A stretch of 64,000 nt of DNA from SZUA-100 sp965248135 (GCA_965248135.1 CBDFIN010000012.1:1550001-1614000), one strand, 5' to 3'. Shown: positions 1 through 8,921, counted from the stretch's first letter. The notes: a model not told the origin generated them from the letters alone. Numbers and translations are program-made.

Positions 1-163
1 CGGTGAAAAACCGCACGATATCAATCTTCTCGCGTTGAGCGACGTATTCGGTTTTTCGACGTTGTGTCTCAATACTCTCGCCTTCCTGAAACTGCCGGTC
101 GGTCGAAACACGCAACAAAGCGGCCCCAAGACGTTGCTGCGAAGCCTTTTGACGAATGTTCAT
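1..163 (-). CDS. Large serine recombinase, N-terminus only (runs off the window)
   Basis: Only the first 54 codons lie inside the window. The minus-strand reading from the ATG at 163 contains RVSTDRQ followed by GESIETQRR, the N-terminal signature of the resolvase/invertase catalytic domain; the serine in RVSTDRQ is the expected nucleophile. It lies 18 bp downstream of a 90-residue gene and at the end of a mobilisation operon, so it probably excises and integrates the mobile element carrying those genes. A broken C-terminal piece of the same recombinase class lies near 56.4-56.9 kb. Family assignment is firm; the role in this element is inferred. Confidence 0.85.
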   Translation of the reverse strand, partial: MNIRQKASQQRLGAALLRVSTDRQFQEGESIETQRRKTEYVAQREKIDIVRFFT

Positions 164-180
164 AGGGAGTATTGGGGAGT

Positions 181-453
181 TTAGGTTTTCTTCGAGTAAC
201 GTCTACCCATTTGACGTCTGACATTCTGCCACTTCAGTAAATTGGGTCCAGCCAGCAGTTGGTCAGGATTGGCGAGCATTCTTCCAGCTTTAGCAAGATC
301 ATCCGGTGACAGGTTATCCAGGTTTCGGTCTGATGTTGTTGCACTCAGAAATCGGGCGGCAACTTCTATTGAATGTTGGTTTTTTGCCGTTTCTACCCTG
401 AGATCATCGAGATCGTTACTGGTAACCGATAGCCGTTTTCCTGATTTTTCCAT
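181..453 (-). CDS. Hypothetical 90-residue protein of the mobilisation locus
   Basis: I do not recognise this family. The protein is hydrophilic, starts MEKSGKRLS, has an acidic middle with SPDDLAKAGRML and ends in a basic tail GRRYSKKT. It has no signal peptide or membrane segment. It is co-directional with the mobilisation genes upstream and ends 18 bp before the serine recombinase start, so it is probably co-transcribed with it. A DNA-binding accessory role is conceivable from the basic tail, but nothing in the sequence shows it. Confidence 0.5.
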   Translation of the reverse strand: MEKSGKRLSVTSNDLDDLRVETAKNQHSIEVAARFLSATTSDRNLDNLSPDDLAKAGRMLANPDQLLAGPNLLKWQNVRRQMGRRYSKKT

Positions 454-491
454 GTTGGATCAAACTACTGGTATTAGCCTGACAGTCAAAC

Positions 492-794
492 CTATCGCGA
501 TCGATCGTCTTGCGAATTTTCCCGTATCTGGTGACGATTGCGTTTGAGGGACTCGGCCCGTTGCACCGATACCCGATCCCGAAAGTCGCATTCCCTGTTG
601 ACCCTGGTTTGCAGGTTATAGGCCCCATGGTAGGATTTCAGATAGGTGTCTCGATATTTGGTCGACAGCAGGGACAGTTTCAAATCAGGCCGTGGATATT
701 TTGAGAGCCCATCACGGGCATCGGCAGTGCCATCACGTTCGCCGTCTTCACGGGCAACACACTCAAACATCATCACGCTCATGATCATGTTCAC
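492..794 (-). CDS. Small mobilisation-locus protein, paralogue of its upstream neighbour
   Basis: This 100-residue protein aligns with the product of the preceding gene. Its segment DGTADARDGLSKYPRP, then KYRDTYLKSYHGAY, matches DGWHDAMQGGSKNPRP, then RYTKYYAKSYEEGF, in the neighbour. The shared pattern DG..DA..G.SK.PRP, then Y...Y.KSY..G, defines a small family I cannot name. Several methionines lie at the N-terminus (residues 1, 3, 5, 8 and 9), so the start is uncertain; the first gives an overlap of about 32 bp with the upstream gene. The C-terminus is basic. It lies between the coupling protein and the recombinase, which suggests an accessory transfer role. Confidence 0.55.
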   Translation of the reverse strand: MNMIMSVMMFECVAREDGERDGTADARDGLSKYPRPDLKLSLLSTKYRDTYLKSYHGAYNLQTRVNRECDFRDRVSVQRAESLKRNRHQIRENSQDDRSR

Positions 795-1017
795 GGATAT
801 GGGTTTTGCGGTTTTTCAGTTCCTCCCGGCGGGCTCGCTCCTCCCTGCCGGTGTCAAACCCCTCTTCATAGCTTTTTGCATAATATTTCGTATAACGTGG
901 TTCTATGACACCATAGCCAACCTCGGGTCGGGGATTTTTACTACCCCCTTGCATGGCATCATGCCAGCCATCTTCAAAGCCGGTCTTTTTACCCCAGTCC
1001 TGTAAACTCATCGACAT
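763..1017 (-). CDS. Small mobilisation-locus protein downstream of the coupling protein
   Basis: This is an 84-residue hydrophilic protein starting MSMSLQDWGKKTGFEDGW. It begins 14 bp after the end of the coupling-protein gene, as in an operon. Residues 16-55 carry the pattern shared with the next gene (DGWHDAMQGGSKNPRP and KYYAKSYEEGFDTG). The C-terminal third is strongly charged (REERARREELKNRKTHIREHDHERDD), as in a helical nucleic-acid or protein-binding tail. Function is unknown. The local duplication argues that it is a real, selected gene. Confidence 0.6.
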   Translation of the reverse strand: MSMSLQDWGKKTGFEDGWHDAMQGGSKNPRPEVGYGVIEPRYTKYYAKSYEEGFDTGREERARREELKNRKTHIREHDHERDDV

Positions 1018-1031
1018 CTTGATTTCCTTTC

Positions 1032-2621
1032 CTACAATCTGATCAATGGTGGCGAAGCCACCTGGTTGATCGGCAATGGTGCCGGGTTGATTTTGGAACG
1101 TCGGTGCAAATCACCACGTTTGAAATAGCGTTTGGTTCTCAAAAGCACCGGCAGGCGGTTGGAATGCAGCATCAGGGCCTCATGTTCTTTCATGCGAATG
1201 ATGTCATTGGCCGCCATGACCGGAGCCCTGGCATTGCGGCCAATCCGGGCCTCGAGCTCACGGGCGGTATTGAGCCCCATGCCGGGAAGATAGATTTCCG
1301 TGCCAATCGATTCCTGAATTGTCTTGGTGTTCATGGGACCATAGCGATTTTCCAACTGTGCATAGGATTGCAGGAAAAGCGCAAATGCCACTTTGTATTT
1401 ACGGCTGGTGGTTGCAAATATTTCGAAGCCTTCGACAGACAGGTGACCGAACTCATCCAACATCAGCCATACCGGGCGGCCAGGGTTGTGCTGGTCTTTC
1501 AGCAAGGCTTTGAACAGATCGGCATAGAAGAGATTGAGCAGAAAGGCATAAAGCTCCATCTGGGTCTGGTTGACCATGACATAAAGGGCGGTCTTCTGCT
1601 GACGCAATTCCTCAAATCGCAATGTGTTGGTGGCTGTAAGCCTTGCCATTTCCGGGGTGGCAATTGGATCCAATGCCACATCCGCTGTCATCAACACTGA
1701 CTGGATGGTTTTGAGGTTACCCTGAACAAAAGCCTGATAGGCACCAAAGGTACTTTGATCCTGCTGTGTTGCCGCCAATACGAAGTTATCAATCTTGCCC
1801 AATTGTCCTTTTGGAGCCAAATGGGCATCAAAGCTGGTAATCAGGTGCCGGAGATTGGCAAGATTGCGATATTGTGGATCGGGCTGATTATGCAGGCACT
1901 GGGTCAAAATGCGGATGAGTTTGGTTCCAGATTGTTCCCAGAATGGATCACCTGACCCCTGACTACCACGACCATTGGCTGACCTGACCAATGTCTTGGC
2001 GAATTCTGCAATCTGCTGAGGCGATGTTGCATTCGCCAGTGGATTGTAGGTTTCCGAATATCCCGGGTCCATCAAGTTGAGCACCCGGATTTGATAGCCG
2101 CGCCTTGCCAGATAGCCGGATGTATTTTGATAGAGTTCACCGGATGTATCAGTGATAACGAAACTCGGCTCAGATTTTGGCGGCATAAGTAAATTAGGAA
2201 CCAAGTGAGCTGACGTTTTGCCCCCACCCATTCTTCCCTGAACAATCAGGCTTTCATAGGTGGCGGTTTCTGATAGTCGTGAACTCCTGCCATCCACCAA
2301 AAAGCCTTTATTGCTGCTTCTCAGTAGAAAAGCCCGTTCCCAAAAACCCATGAAACGGGCAGACGACCAGCCCATGCCGAAAAGCCAGCCAATTGATGCA
2401 AACAGGCCCTTGAATATTCCGCCAAGAATTGAACTACCTGCATTGATAGTACCGGAAAATATCGAAACAACACCACGGCGAAATGGCCCCCAGGCAACAA
2501 AGCCAAACAGGCAGATCAAACCCACGGCAATGGGTGACAATCCGACAATGATTGCCGGGATCAATGGCAGCAATGCCAGGATCACAATGATCTTCAAAAA
2601 CAGCTTGTTGAATTTGGCCAT
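1032..2621 (-). CDS. VirD4/TraG-family type IV coupling protein
   Basis: This 529-residue inner-membrane ATPase would link the relaxase-DNA complex to a type IV secretion channel. The N-terminus has hydrophobic segments at about residues 8-45 and 68-95. The Walker A motif GRMGGGKT is at 129-136 and the Walker B-like motif LMLDEFGHL is near residue 390; both are typical of TraG/VirD4 proteins. Its start codon overlaps the relaxase stop codon by one base, so translation is probably coupled. No mating-pair-formation genes are visible in this window. The element is therefore either mobilisable by a helper or has its channel genes outside the window. Confidence 0.93.
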   Translation of the reverse strand: MAKFNKLFLKIIVILALLPLIPAIIVGLSPIAVGLICLFGFVAWGPFRRGVVSIFSGTINAGSSILGGIFKGLFASIGWLFGMGWSSARFMGFWERAFLLRSSNKGFLVDGRSSRLSETATYESLIVQGRMGGGKTSAHLVPNLLMPPKSEPSFVITDTSGELYQNTSGYLARRGYQIRVLNLMDPGYSETYNPLANATSPQQIAEFAKTLVRSANGRGSQGSGDPFWEQSGTKLIRILTQCLHNQPDPQYRNLANLRHLITSFDAHLAPKGQLGKIDNFVLAATQQDQSTFGAYQAFVQGNLKTIQSVLMTADVALDPIATPEMARLTATNTLRFEELRQQKTALYVMVNQTQMELYAFLLNLFYADLFKALLKDQHNPGRPVWLMLDEFGHLSVEGFEIFATTSRKYKVAFALFLQSYAQLENRYGPMNTKTIQESIGTEIYLPGMGLNTARELEARIGRNARAPVMAANDIIRMKEHEALMLHSNRLPVLLRTKRYFKRGDLHRRSKINPAPLPINQVASPPLIRL

Positions 2622-3556
2622 TATCGCTCGTGTCCTTTGTCATGGGTGCGGTCGAAATCTTCCAGCTGATCCCTGGCGGCATTTTCGATTGACTGACGTG
2701 TTTGCGTGAGTTGTTTGGCTCTGGGATCGGGAATGTGTTTGGTTAAAGCCGTGGCAGGGCTCTTCTTGTAATTCCGATCACCAACAGTTCGCTCAAAGAT
2801 GCGTTCGAATTCCGGCATGAGGCCAAGGGTAGTCAGCCGATATCGTGTGCCGGAAGCCTGATGCAAAACACCCCATGTCTTGCCTCGTTGGTACAATCGA
2901 AAGCCGGAAACCTTCAACTGTGCCTCAAGGTCGGATTGACCTGATGCTTTTTGAAAGATTGACTCCAGCAACGCAAAGGCCTGCATCTTGCGAGATGGCT
3001 TATTGGTTCGACGAACCAACTCGCCCTCAGATCGGGTTGTCTTGGTCTTCTTTCGTTCATATTGCGGGGCATAAACCGGCGATGCTGTCAGTTCAGGGAA
3101 ATGCTCGCGGACATAGGCTTCGGTTTGACGTTGAACTGTTGCAAATTCTGCCTTGCTGAGACGTGCCCGTTTTGCAGAATATACCTCATTTGCTGAGATC
3201 ATCAGATGCACATGCGGGAAATCCGTATCATGGTGCACCTTACCCCAGACCAGCTGTTGCGGGGCTCGATAATCGCAGTAATAGAGGGCAATCAGTCTCA
3301 GTCTTTCGGCAATCTGTTTCTTACTGAGATGGTGTTGCGGTTTCAGTGCCAAGATTTCGTGATAGAGGGCATTACCGTTTTTTCGAGTGGGAAGTTTCCG
3401 GTAGTTTTCCAGAAATTGTGCCTCGACCAACTTTTCCTGTCCGCCGGAATGGTAGAGATTGTAAGCGAATGCCTCGCTATCTTTGGCATCGCGGCCAATG
3501 TAGGCGATCAACTGGCCAAAGGTTGGAGCCTTGCGTACCATAGACTTAATGATCAT
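2621..3556 (-). CDS. Relaxase / mobilisation nuclease (MobA/VirD2-type)
   Basis: This 311-residue relaxase would nick and covalently carry the transferred strand at oriT. Residues 108-117 carry the metal-binding three-histidine motif in HHDTDFPHVHLMI. Residues 59-70 (KNGNALYHEILA) form the conserved strand often seen ahead of it. A catalytic tyrosine is expected near the N-terminus; Y19 in LIAYIGRDA is the best-placed candidate. The gene overlaps mobC by 11 bp upstream and the coupling protein by one base downstream. The protein is short for a relaxase and has no obvious extra helicase or primase domain. The C-terminal third is basic. Confidence 0.92.
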   Translation of the reverse strand: MIIKSMVRKAPTFGQLIAYIGRDAKDSEAFAYNLYHSGGQEKLVEAQFLENYRKLPTRKNGNALYHEILALKPQHHLSKKQIAERLRLIALYYCDYRAPQQLVWGKVHHDTDFPHVHLMISANEVYSAKRARLSKAEFATVQRQTEAYVREHFPELTASPVYAPQYERKKTKTTRSEGELVRRTNKPSRKMQAFALLESIFQKASGQSDLEAQLKVSGFRLYQRGKTWGVLHQASGTRYRLTTLGLMPEFERIFERTVGDRNYKKSPATALTKHIPDPRAKQLTQTRQSIENAARDQLEDFDRTHDKGHER

Positions 3557-4076
3557 CGCAGTGATCCGCCTGGACTGTTATTTCGATATTGTCATCAAAG
3601 CGGGCAACGATTGATTCTAGCCGGGAAAACTGCCGCAATGTCTCCTGACCAATACGATCATCATCGCGTGGTGCAAGCGAACCATGTTTGCGGGCCTCAA
3701 TATGGCCAAGCTTTGCCAGTTGATTGATGTTGTTGCCAATGCGACGAAGTTCGGCAATCAGATGCCGTTGCTGTTCAGCAATGACCGGTGTCGGCAAAAC
3801 AGTACCGGCACGATAAGCACAGGCCTCCGCCCAAATCTGCCCCCAGACAGAACGGCCATTGTCATCGGCCCGCTCTTTGGCAGCGGCATATTCGCAGGCC
3901 TTCAAAGTCCCAAAAACCCGTTTCACCCGTTTGGAATAATCCTGCCAGTAATTCCGCCGGTATTGGGCACGATCCGCTTCCTTCGCCTGGTCACGTTCAA
4001 ACTGCTCATCCGAAGAAAGCCGCAAAGCACCCGAAAGCACCTTACCAATTCCGCTACCGCCAGAAGTTTCATCCAT
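3546..4076 (-). CDS. MobC-like relaxosome accessory protein
   Basis: This 176-residue, mostly helical protein has the MobC hallmark segment HLIAELRRIGNNINQLAKLG at about residues 106-125. Such proteins bind near oriT and help the relaxase melt the nick site. The N-terminal half is rich in charged residues (FERDQAKEADRAQYRRNYW). It is the first gene of the minus-strand mobilisation operon, and its start faces the gene-poor stretch where oriT would be expected. The 3' end overlaps the relaxase start. Confidence 0.85.
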   Translation of the reverse strand: MDETSGGSGIGKVLSGALRLSSDEQFERDQAKEADRAQYRRNYWQDYSKRVKRVFGTLKACEYAAAKERADDNGRSVWGQIWAEACAYRAGTVLPTPVIAEQQRHLIAELRRIGNNINQLAKLGHIEARKHGSLAPRDDDRIGQETLRQFSRLESIVARFDDNIEITVQADHCDDH

Positions 4077-4085
4077 TTGTCAGCA

Positions 4086-4136
4086 CCAATATTACCGGAG
4101 TGATCGTTCCGGGCAAATATTGTGCAAGAATATTGG
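4086..4136. other. Candidate oriT-region inverted repeat upstream of mobC
   Basis: A perfect 8-bp inverted repeat, CCAATATT (4086-4093) and AATATTGG (4129-4136), encloses a third related half-site, AATATTG (4116-4122). It lies 10-60 bp upstream of the mobC start, where mobilisable elements usually keep oriT and the relaxosome-binding sites. I cannot identify the nick sequence itself, so it could instead be an operator for the mobilisation operon. Confidence 0.35.
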
Positions 4137-4846
4137 ATTGGGCAGGGACGGAGGTTCGTTAAACTAAAAATGCATTACTGATGGGAGACCCCAATTGGCA
4201 AATTGGATGCAATGCCCCCCATTTCGCACGTTAGCTTATAGAGCTAAATGGCAACAGAGGGGGGGAACCGGTCATTGGACCATAACTCCATTAAAGCGCA
4301 TGCATTGGCAATGCGGACCTTGGCCGCTGCCTAAATTCAAATTCAGCAAAGGCTGCATCGAGCCCTTTCTACCAAATTGAGGATGTCGCTGCTTGAACAG
4401 AGTGACGGGCGCGCGAAGGGCAATTGTGATCCAAAGCGGAACAATGTGCATGAACGCGGCATTCTGTTTGCGTCACATTTGCACCTGAGGCTGTTATCAA
4501 CAAAATTGCAGCATAGAGAACTTGGCAACTCGCGTCAGCGGTGTAGCAAAAGCGGTAATTTGGTCGAACAAACCACATGCCTGGATACTGATGTCAGGTT
4601 TGCGCCAGAGGTCTGGTTCGATCAATGTAGGCTTTACCAGATGTGGAAAGTTTTGTGCAGCTGGTGCGAGTGCTCTTCATCTCGGGCGCAAATTAATGCC
4701 ACGAAAAGGTGGGTAAAGTCGATACTTTGGCTATACCTATCCATCTATCAGCAGCACCTATCCAAATCACCTATTGGTCAAAAAGGGCAGTTGCGCTGTT
4801 ATTATGGCTGAACTCATTGAGTTGAAAAACTCAGACTGCGGGCATT
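4137..4846. other. Gene-poor junction between mobilisation block and ABC-transporter operon
   Basis: I see no convincing gene here; the longest open frames have no recognisable protein character. The stretch must contain the promoter of the plus-strand ABC operon and probably the edge of the mobilisable element. There is a short imperfect palindrome at about 4191-4206 (CCAATTGGCAAATTGG). I could not define an element boundary or an attachment site. Confidence 0.4.
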
Positions 4847-4864
4847 TTGAAGGAAGGGAACCTG

Positions 4865-5809
4865 GTGAAAGGTAGTGCTGACACAACAGGCGGAAATGAT
4901 GCCCTTTCAAAAAATGGCGAGGCAGTTTTGTCCGCGTTAACGCAGAAGCTTGGCAAATCCGGGCGCAGCGCTTTTATGGCCGCCCCGGGGTTTCTGTTTT
5001 TCTCCATTTTTTTTGTCGTCCCTCTCATAAGTCTTTTTCTGCTGTCCCTGGACAAGCCATCGATCGGCACATCCAGCGTTCAGTGGATGTTCGATTTTCG
5101 CAATTTCGAGCGTTTCTTTGGCAGGTCAATATACTATACTGCCGCTATACGTTCGGCTGGGTTGGCGACGTTGGTTTCAGCGATCACTCTGCTGCTGGGG
5201 TATCCGCTGGCATTTCTCATCGCCAAAACAACCGACCCGCGGCGCAACACAACGCTGATGATCCTGGTACTCTGCGCGATGCAGCTGGACATGGTAATTC
5301 GGCTGTTTGGACTCATGGTCCTGATGGGTGATGTTGGGGTGATCAATGAGTTCCTGCGCTGGGTTGGGGTCATTGACAAAGAGCCTCTGCATCTCATGTA
5401 CAACTTCACCGGCGTGGTTGTCGGGCTGGTTCAGTTTTCGCTACCCTTTATGGTGCTATCGTTGGTCGGAGTGATCCAGGGAATCAACCCATCTCTTGAA
5501 GAGGCCGCGCGCAGTCTGGGCGCGCGCCGCTGGCAGACATTCTGGAAAATCACGGTGCCTATGAGCATGCCGGGCATTCTGGCTGGACTGCTGCTGGTAT
5601 TTGCGATTTCGTTTTCATCCTATGTGGTGCCTGCGCTTATGGGTGGCTGGAAGGTCGTCGTGCTGCCAATCCACATTTTCCAGCAGGTTGCGGAACTGGG
5701 CAAATGGCAGTTTGGCGCTACCGTAGCTGTAATCATGTTCGCGATCAGCTTTCTGGTGATGCTGATCTATCAACGGGTTGCTAGCCAGGCCTCGGGAGGG
5801 CGAATTTGA
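4865..5809 (+). CDS. ABC transporter permease, polyamine type (PotB-like)
   Basis: Inner-membrane permease of a spermidine/putrescine-type importer. About six hydrophobic segments are visible, starting with PGFLFFSIFFVVPLISLFLL. The inner-membrane coupling loop EEAARSLGARRWQTFWKITV, which contacts the ATPase, lies about two-thirds along. I chose the GTG at 4865 because AAGGAAGGGAA lies just upstream at 4850-4860; an in-frame TTG at 4847 is less likely. It is the first gene of a permease-permease-binding protein-ATPase set. The substrate is inferred only from family likeness and could be another small nitrogenous compound. Confidence 0.9.
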   Translation: MKGSADTTGGNDALSKNGEAVLSALTQKLGKSGRSAFMAAPGFLFFSIFFVVPLISLFLLSLDKPSIGTSSVQWMFDFRNFERFFGRSIYYTAAIRSAGLATLVSAITLLLGYPLAFLIAKTTDPRRNTTLMILVLCAMQLDMVIRLFGLMVLMGDVGVINEFLRWVGVIDKEPLHLMYNFTGVVVGLVQFSLPFMVLSLVGVIQGINPSLEEAARSLGARRWQTFWKITVPMSMPGILAGLLLVFAISFSSYVVPALMGGWKVVVLPIHIFQQVAELGKWQFGATVAVIMFAISFLVMLIYQRVASQASGGRI

Positions 5810-6642
5810 TGGCAATACACAATAAAAAAATACGCCGTGAATCCGCCGTGCCATTCACGCTAAAGTTTCTGGCCTCACTTGCGCTGATCCTTTTGTTGGC
5901 ACCGGTTATTGTTGTTATTCTGGCCGGGCTTAACTCCGGTGACCACCTGACCTTCCCCCCACAAGGATTGTCACTGAGATGGGTCTTTGCCTTTTTCCAG
6001 TCTGATGCCTTCCTTCCAGCTTACCTGTTCAGCCTGGTACTGGCAGTCATAACAATGATTTGCTCGACCATCCTGGGCACCACGATCGCGCTGTTTCTTG
6101 CGCGTACCGAATTTCGGGGCAAACACATGGCCCGGGCATTCTTTATGGCGCCGCTGATGTTGCCGGGTATTGTGTTGGGGCTCGCGCTTTATCTGTTTTA
6201 CCTTTCTAGCGGTCTGGGGCTTGTGCGCACTATGCCGGGTTTGGTGATAGGTCATATACTGGTGACATGCCCCTATGTGGTCGGGACTGTGAACGCGGCG
6301 CTGGTCGGATTTGAGACCTCGCTTGAAGAGGCCGCACGCAGCCTTGGTGCCAGGCCTTTTAAAACCTTTCGCATGATAACCTTGCCGATAATTTCGCCAG
6401 GGATTGTGGCTGGGTCTGTGTTTTCCTTTATCGTTTCGTTCGGGCAGTTTGATGTATCGCTTTTTCTAACGCCATCCGGTTCAAATCCGCTGCCGATCGC
6501 GCTGTATACCTCGCTGCGATACACTTTCGAGCCCACCGCTGCCGCTGCCGGGATTTTCGCAATTTTCCTTGTTGTTGTTTCAATGCTGATAACGGCAAGA
6601 CTGACAAATTTACGGCGGTTGGCGAATGTTAATTTCTCATGA
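5809..6642 (+). CDS. ABC transporter permease, polyamine type (PotC-like)
   Basis: Second permease of the importer, 277 residues, with about six hydrophobic segments. The coupling loop EEAARSLGARPFKTFRMITL is nearly the same as in the first permease. The ATG at 5809 shares bases with the stop codon of the upstream gene (TGATG), which indicates coupled translation and equal stoichiometry. The N-terminus is short and basic (MAIHNKKIRRES) before the first membrane helix. The gene is followed after 24 bp by the binding-protein gene. Confidence 0.9.
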   Translation: MAIHNKKIRRESAVPFTLKFLASLALILLLAPVIVVILAGLNSGDHLTFPPQGLSLRWVFAFFQSDAFLPAYLFSLVLAVITMICSTILGTTIALFLARTEFRGKHMARAFFMAPLMLPGIVLGLALYLFYLSSGLGLVRTMPGLVIGHILVTCPYVVGTVNAALVGFETSLEEAARSLGARPFKTFRMITLPIISPGIVAGSVFSFIVSFGQFDVSLFLTPSGSNPLPIALYTSLRYTFEPTAAAAGIFAIFLVVVSMLITARLTNLRRLANVNFS

Positions 6643-6666
6643 ACAAAATTAGAAAGGGAGAATGAA

Positions 6667-7788
6667 ATGACTAAAGAAACCAAGACACAGGCGAATATGG
6701 GCCGTCGAAGCCTTCTTAAATTGGGCGCTGCATCGGCCGCATTTGCAGGCCCGATTAGCTTGTTTAACATAAATCACGCATGGTCGAAGGATGTGATGTG
6801 GGATGGCCAGCCATTCGACGCTGGCGGCTCCACGATCCGCATCAACGAATGGGGTGGCTTCTGGCAGGAAATCATGCAGAAAAACGTGATCAATGAGTTT
6901 GAGAAAACCTACAATTGTAAGGTCGCTTATGATTCTTCCTTTCCGTGGTTTCCGAAATACGTGGCCAGCGGGCCGAAATCACCCGCTTTCCATGTGGGCA
7001 ATTGGAACCTGAACGAGATTATCAAGCTGGGACGCGTGGGTGACTTTTTCCTCTCATCGGATGAGTTGAAGGAAAATCTCCCCAATGCCGCGGATTGCTG
7101 GGACTTCGCATTTGGCAGCGGATTGGGCGTGACCTGGGGTTTTGGTCAATATGCACATGTTTGGCGAACTGACCTTATCGATCCGGCTCCGGTTGGGTTC
7201 CGGTCATTTTGGGAAGAGCGTTTCGCAAACAAACGCGCAACCTATATCACTTCAAACGGCCTGTTCATGACCTTCTTCATGACGGCGGCGGCAGAATTTG
7301 GCACTGGTCCAGATGATTTGAAGGCCGGTTTCGAGGCAATGCGTGCAGCAATGCCAATGAAAATCAGCGATTTTACTGGAAATATGCAAACTCTGATCGA
7401 GCGTGGCGAAGTGCAGATGGGCGTTCAGTGGGAAGGCGAAATATTCCTTCAGATGGACAAGAAAATTCCTGTGGCTCCGCTAACGTGGGAACGAAAACCT
7501 ATCCTTACGCAGACCCACACAGTGTCGCGTTACTCTGATCCGATGGAGAAGAAACTCGCACTTGCCCTGGTGAACGCCAAGCTTGATCCGGAATTTCAAA
7601 CAAAAACAGCCGAAGAATTCTATCTTCGTCCGTCCAACAAGAAATCCAAATTGCCTGAACGATTGATCAATAAAGGTGTAACCAACACAGCCAATGCGTT
7701 GGAAGGTCTTTGGATTCCCGATTGGAACTGGTACCTCGACAATGAAGACGAGATTGTCGAAACAGTAAATGAAATCTTCGCTGGCTAA
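6667..7788 (+). CDS. Periplasmic solute-binding protein, PotD/extracellular family 1, Tat-exported
   Basis: This 373-residue binding protein delivers the substrate to the two permeases. It opens with a twin-arginine signal, GRRSLLKLGAASAAFAGPIS, so it is probably exported folded by Tat. The mature part begins near residue 40 and has the fold-type features of spermidine/putrescine-binding proteins (INEWGGFWQEIMQKNVINEF). GAAAGGGAG lies 5 bp before the start. A stem-loop follows the gene, a frequent arrangement that stabilises the abundant binding-protein message. The ligand is not determinable from sequence alone. Confidence 0.9.
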   Translation: MTKETKTQANMGRRSLLKLGAASAAFAGPISLFNINHAWSKDVMWDGQPFDAGGSTIRINEWGGFWQEIMQKNVINEFEKTYNCKVAYDSSFPWFPKYVASGPKSPAFHVGNWNLNEIIKLGRVGDFFLSSDELKENLPNAADCWDFAFGSGLGVTWGFGQYAHVWRTDLIDPAPVGFRSFWEERFANKRATYITSNGLFMTFFMTAAAEFGTGPDDLKAGFEAMRAAMPMKISDFTGNMQTLIERGEVQMGVQWEGEIFLQMDKKIPVAPLTWERKPILTQTHTVSRYSDPMEKKLALALVNAKLDPEFQTKTAEEFYLRPSNKKSKLPERLINKGVTNTANALEGLWIPDWNWYLDNEDEIVETVNEIFAG

Positions 7789-7800
7789 TCAAACAAATGT

Positions 7801-7829
7801 GACTCGGCGGTCGACGTGATCGCCGGGTC
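7801..7829 (+). promoter_or_regulatory. Intercistronic stem-loop between binding protein and ATPase genes
   Basis: GACTCGGCG at 7801-7809 pairs with CGCCGGGTC at 7820-7828 with one wobble or mismatch. No T-run follows. It is better read as an RNA hairpin that protects or partly terminates the binding-protein message than as a full terminator, because the ATPase gene follows 22 bp later. Confidence 0.5.
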
Positions 7830-7850
7830 AACTCCATCAGGTAGGCAAGT

Positions 7851-8921
7851 ATGGCAAATGTAATACTCTCGGAGCTCAGCAAACATTTCGGTGATGTCGT
7901 TGCTGTTGACAATGTATCGATAGAAATCGCTGAGGGTGAGTTCTTTTCAATGCTTGGACCCTCGGGTTGTGGAAAATCCACCACGCTGCGCATGATAGCT
8001 GGCTTTGAAGAAACCAGCATCGGGCGAATTGAGGTTGGTGGCATTGATGTATCTCAGTCTCCGCCTGAAGATCGTGGAATTGGATTTGTATTTCAGAATT
8101 ACGCCATTTTTCCACATATGAATGTCTACGATAATATTGCGTTTGGGCTTCGACTGCGCAAACTGCCCGATGATGAGATCAATTCGCGCGTGCGCACCGC
8201 TCTGGAGCAGGTGGGTATGAGCGGCTTTGAGAACCGGTTTCAGACTGAAATGTCAGGTGGACAACAGCAGCGCGTGGCGCTGGCACGCGTGCTCGTAACC
8301 GAACCGCGTATCCTACTGCTGGATGAACCCTTATCGGCGCTTGACAAGAACCTGCGCGAAGAAATGAAATTCTGGATTAAGGATCTTCAACAGACACTGG
8401 GGATCACAACAATTTATGTCACCCACGATCAGGGTGAAGCACTGACCATGTCTGATCGCATTGCAGTGATGAATGAGGGAAGGGTCGTCCAGGTTGGCTC
8501 GCCAGAAGACATTTACGAGCGGCCCAACACGCGATTTGTGACGGAGTTTATCGGGGAATCCAACATCCTGAATGCGCGTGTCACCTCAGTTGATGATGCA
8601 ACCTGCGTCCTGGAAATCGGTGGACATTCGGTAACGGTGCCCCTGCGCGCTGATCTGTCTGAGGGCGACAACGTGGTTCTTGCGCTGCGGCCCGAGCGGG
8701 TTCTGATCGGCGATACCACTAGCCCCGATCAAGGCAACAGCCTGAAACTGCCGTTGAAAAAAGTGAACTATCAGGGTTCCTTCATTCGCTTCCTGATGGA
8801 CTTTTCCGGGCAAGACTTGGTTGCCGAAGTAGCCAACCGGCATGATGTCCCGCAATTTGAACCTGGTAGCGTAATTGATGTTGGTTGGAGAGTTGATTGC
8901 GGTTGGATAATTTCTGAATGA
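7851..8921 (+). CDS. ABC transporter ATP-binding protein, polyamine type (PotA-like)
   Basis: This 356-residue cytoplasmic ATPase powers the importer. Walker A GPSGCGKST is at residues 36-44, the signature MSGGQQQ at 134-140, Walker B ILLLDEP at about 154-160, the D-loop SALD just after and the switch histidine in VTHDQGEAL. The C-terminal ~120 residues form the expected TOBE-type substrate or regulatory domain. Length is normal for PotA/UgpC-type proteins. It completes the permease-permease-binding protein-ATPase set. Confidence 0.93.
   Translation: MANVILSELSKHFGDVVAVDNVSIEIAEGEFFSMLGPSGCGKSTTLRMIAGFEETSIGRIEVGGIDVSQSPPEDRGIGFVFQNYAIFPHMNVYDNIAFGLRLRKLPDDEINSRVRTALEQVGMSGFENRFQTEMSGGQQQRVALARVLVTEPRILLLDEPLSALDKNLREEMKFWIKDLQQTLGITTIYVTHDQGEALTMSDRIAVMNEGRVVQVGSPEDIYERPNTRFVTEFIGESNILNARVTSVDDATCVLEIGGHSVTVPLRADLSEGDNVVLALRPERVLIGDTTSPDQGNSLKLPLKKVNYQGSFIRFLMDFSGQDLVAEVANRHDVPQFEPGSVIDVGWRVDCGWIISE

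Noticed and set aside
1104..1700. A 198-residue plus-strand open frame
   Set aside because: It is antisense to the coupling-protein gene, which has all its motifs; the plus-strand frame has none.
4377..4811. A 144-residue plus-strand open frame between mobC and the ABC operon
   Set aside because: It is rich in rare codons, cysteine and arginine, has no family features, and overlaps equally long frames on the other strand.
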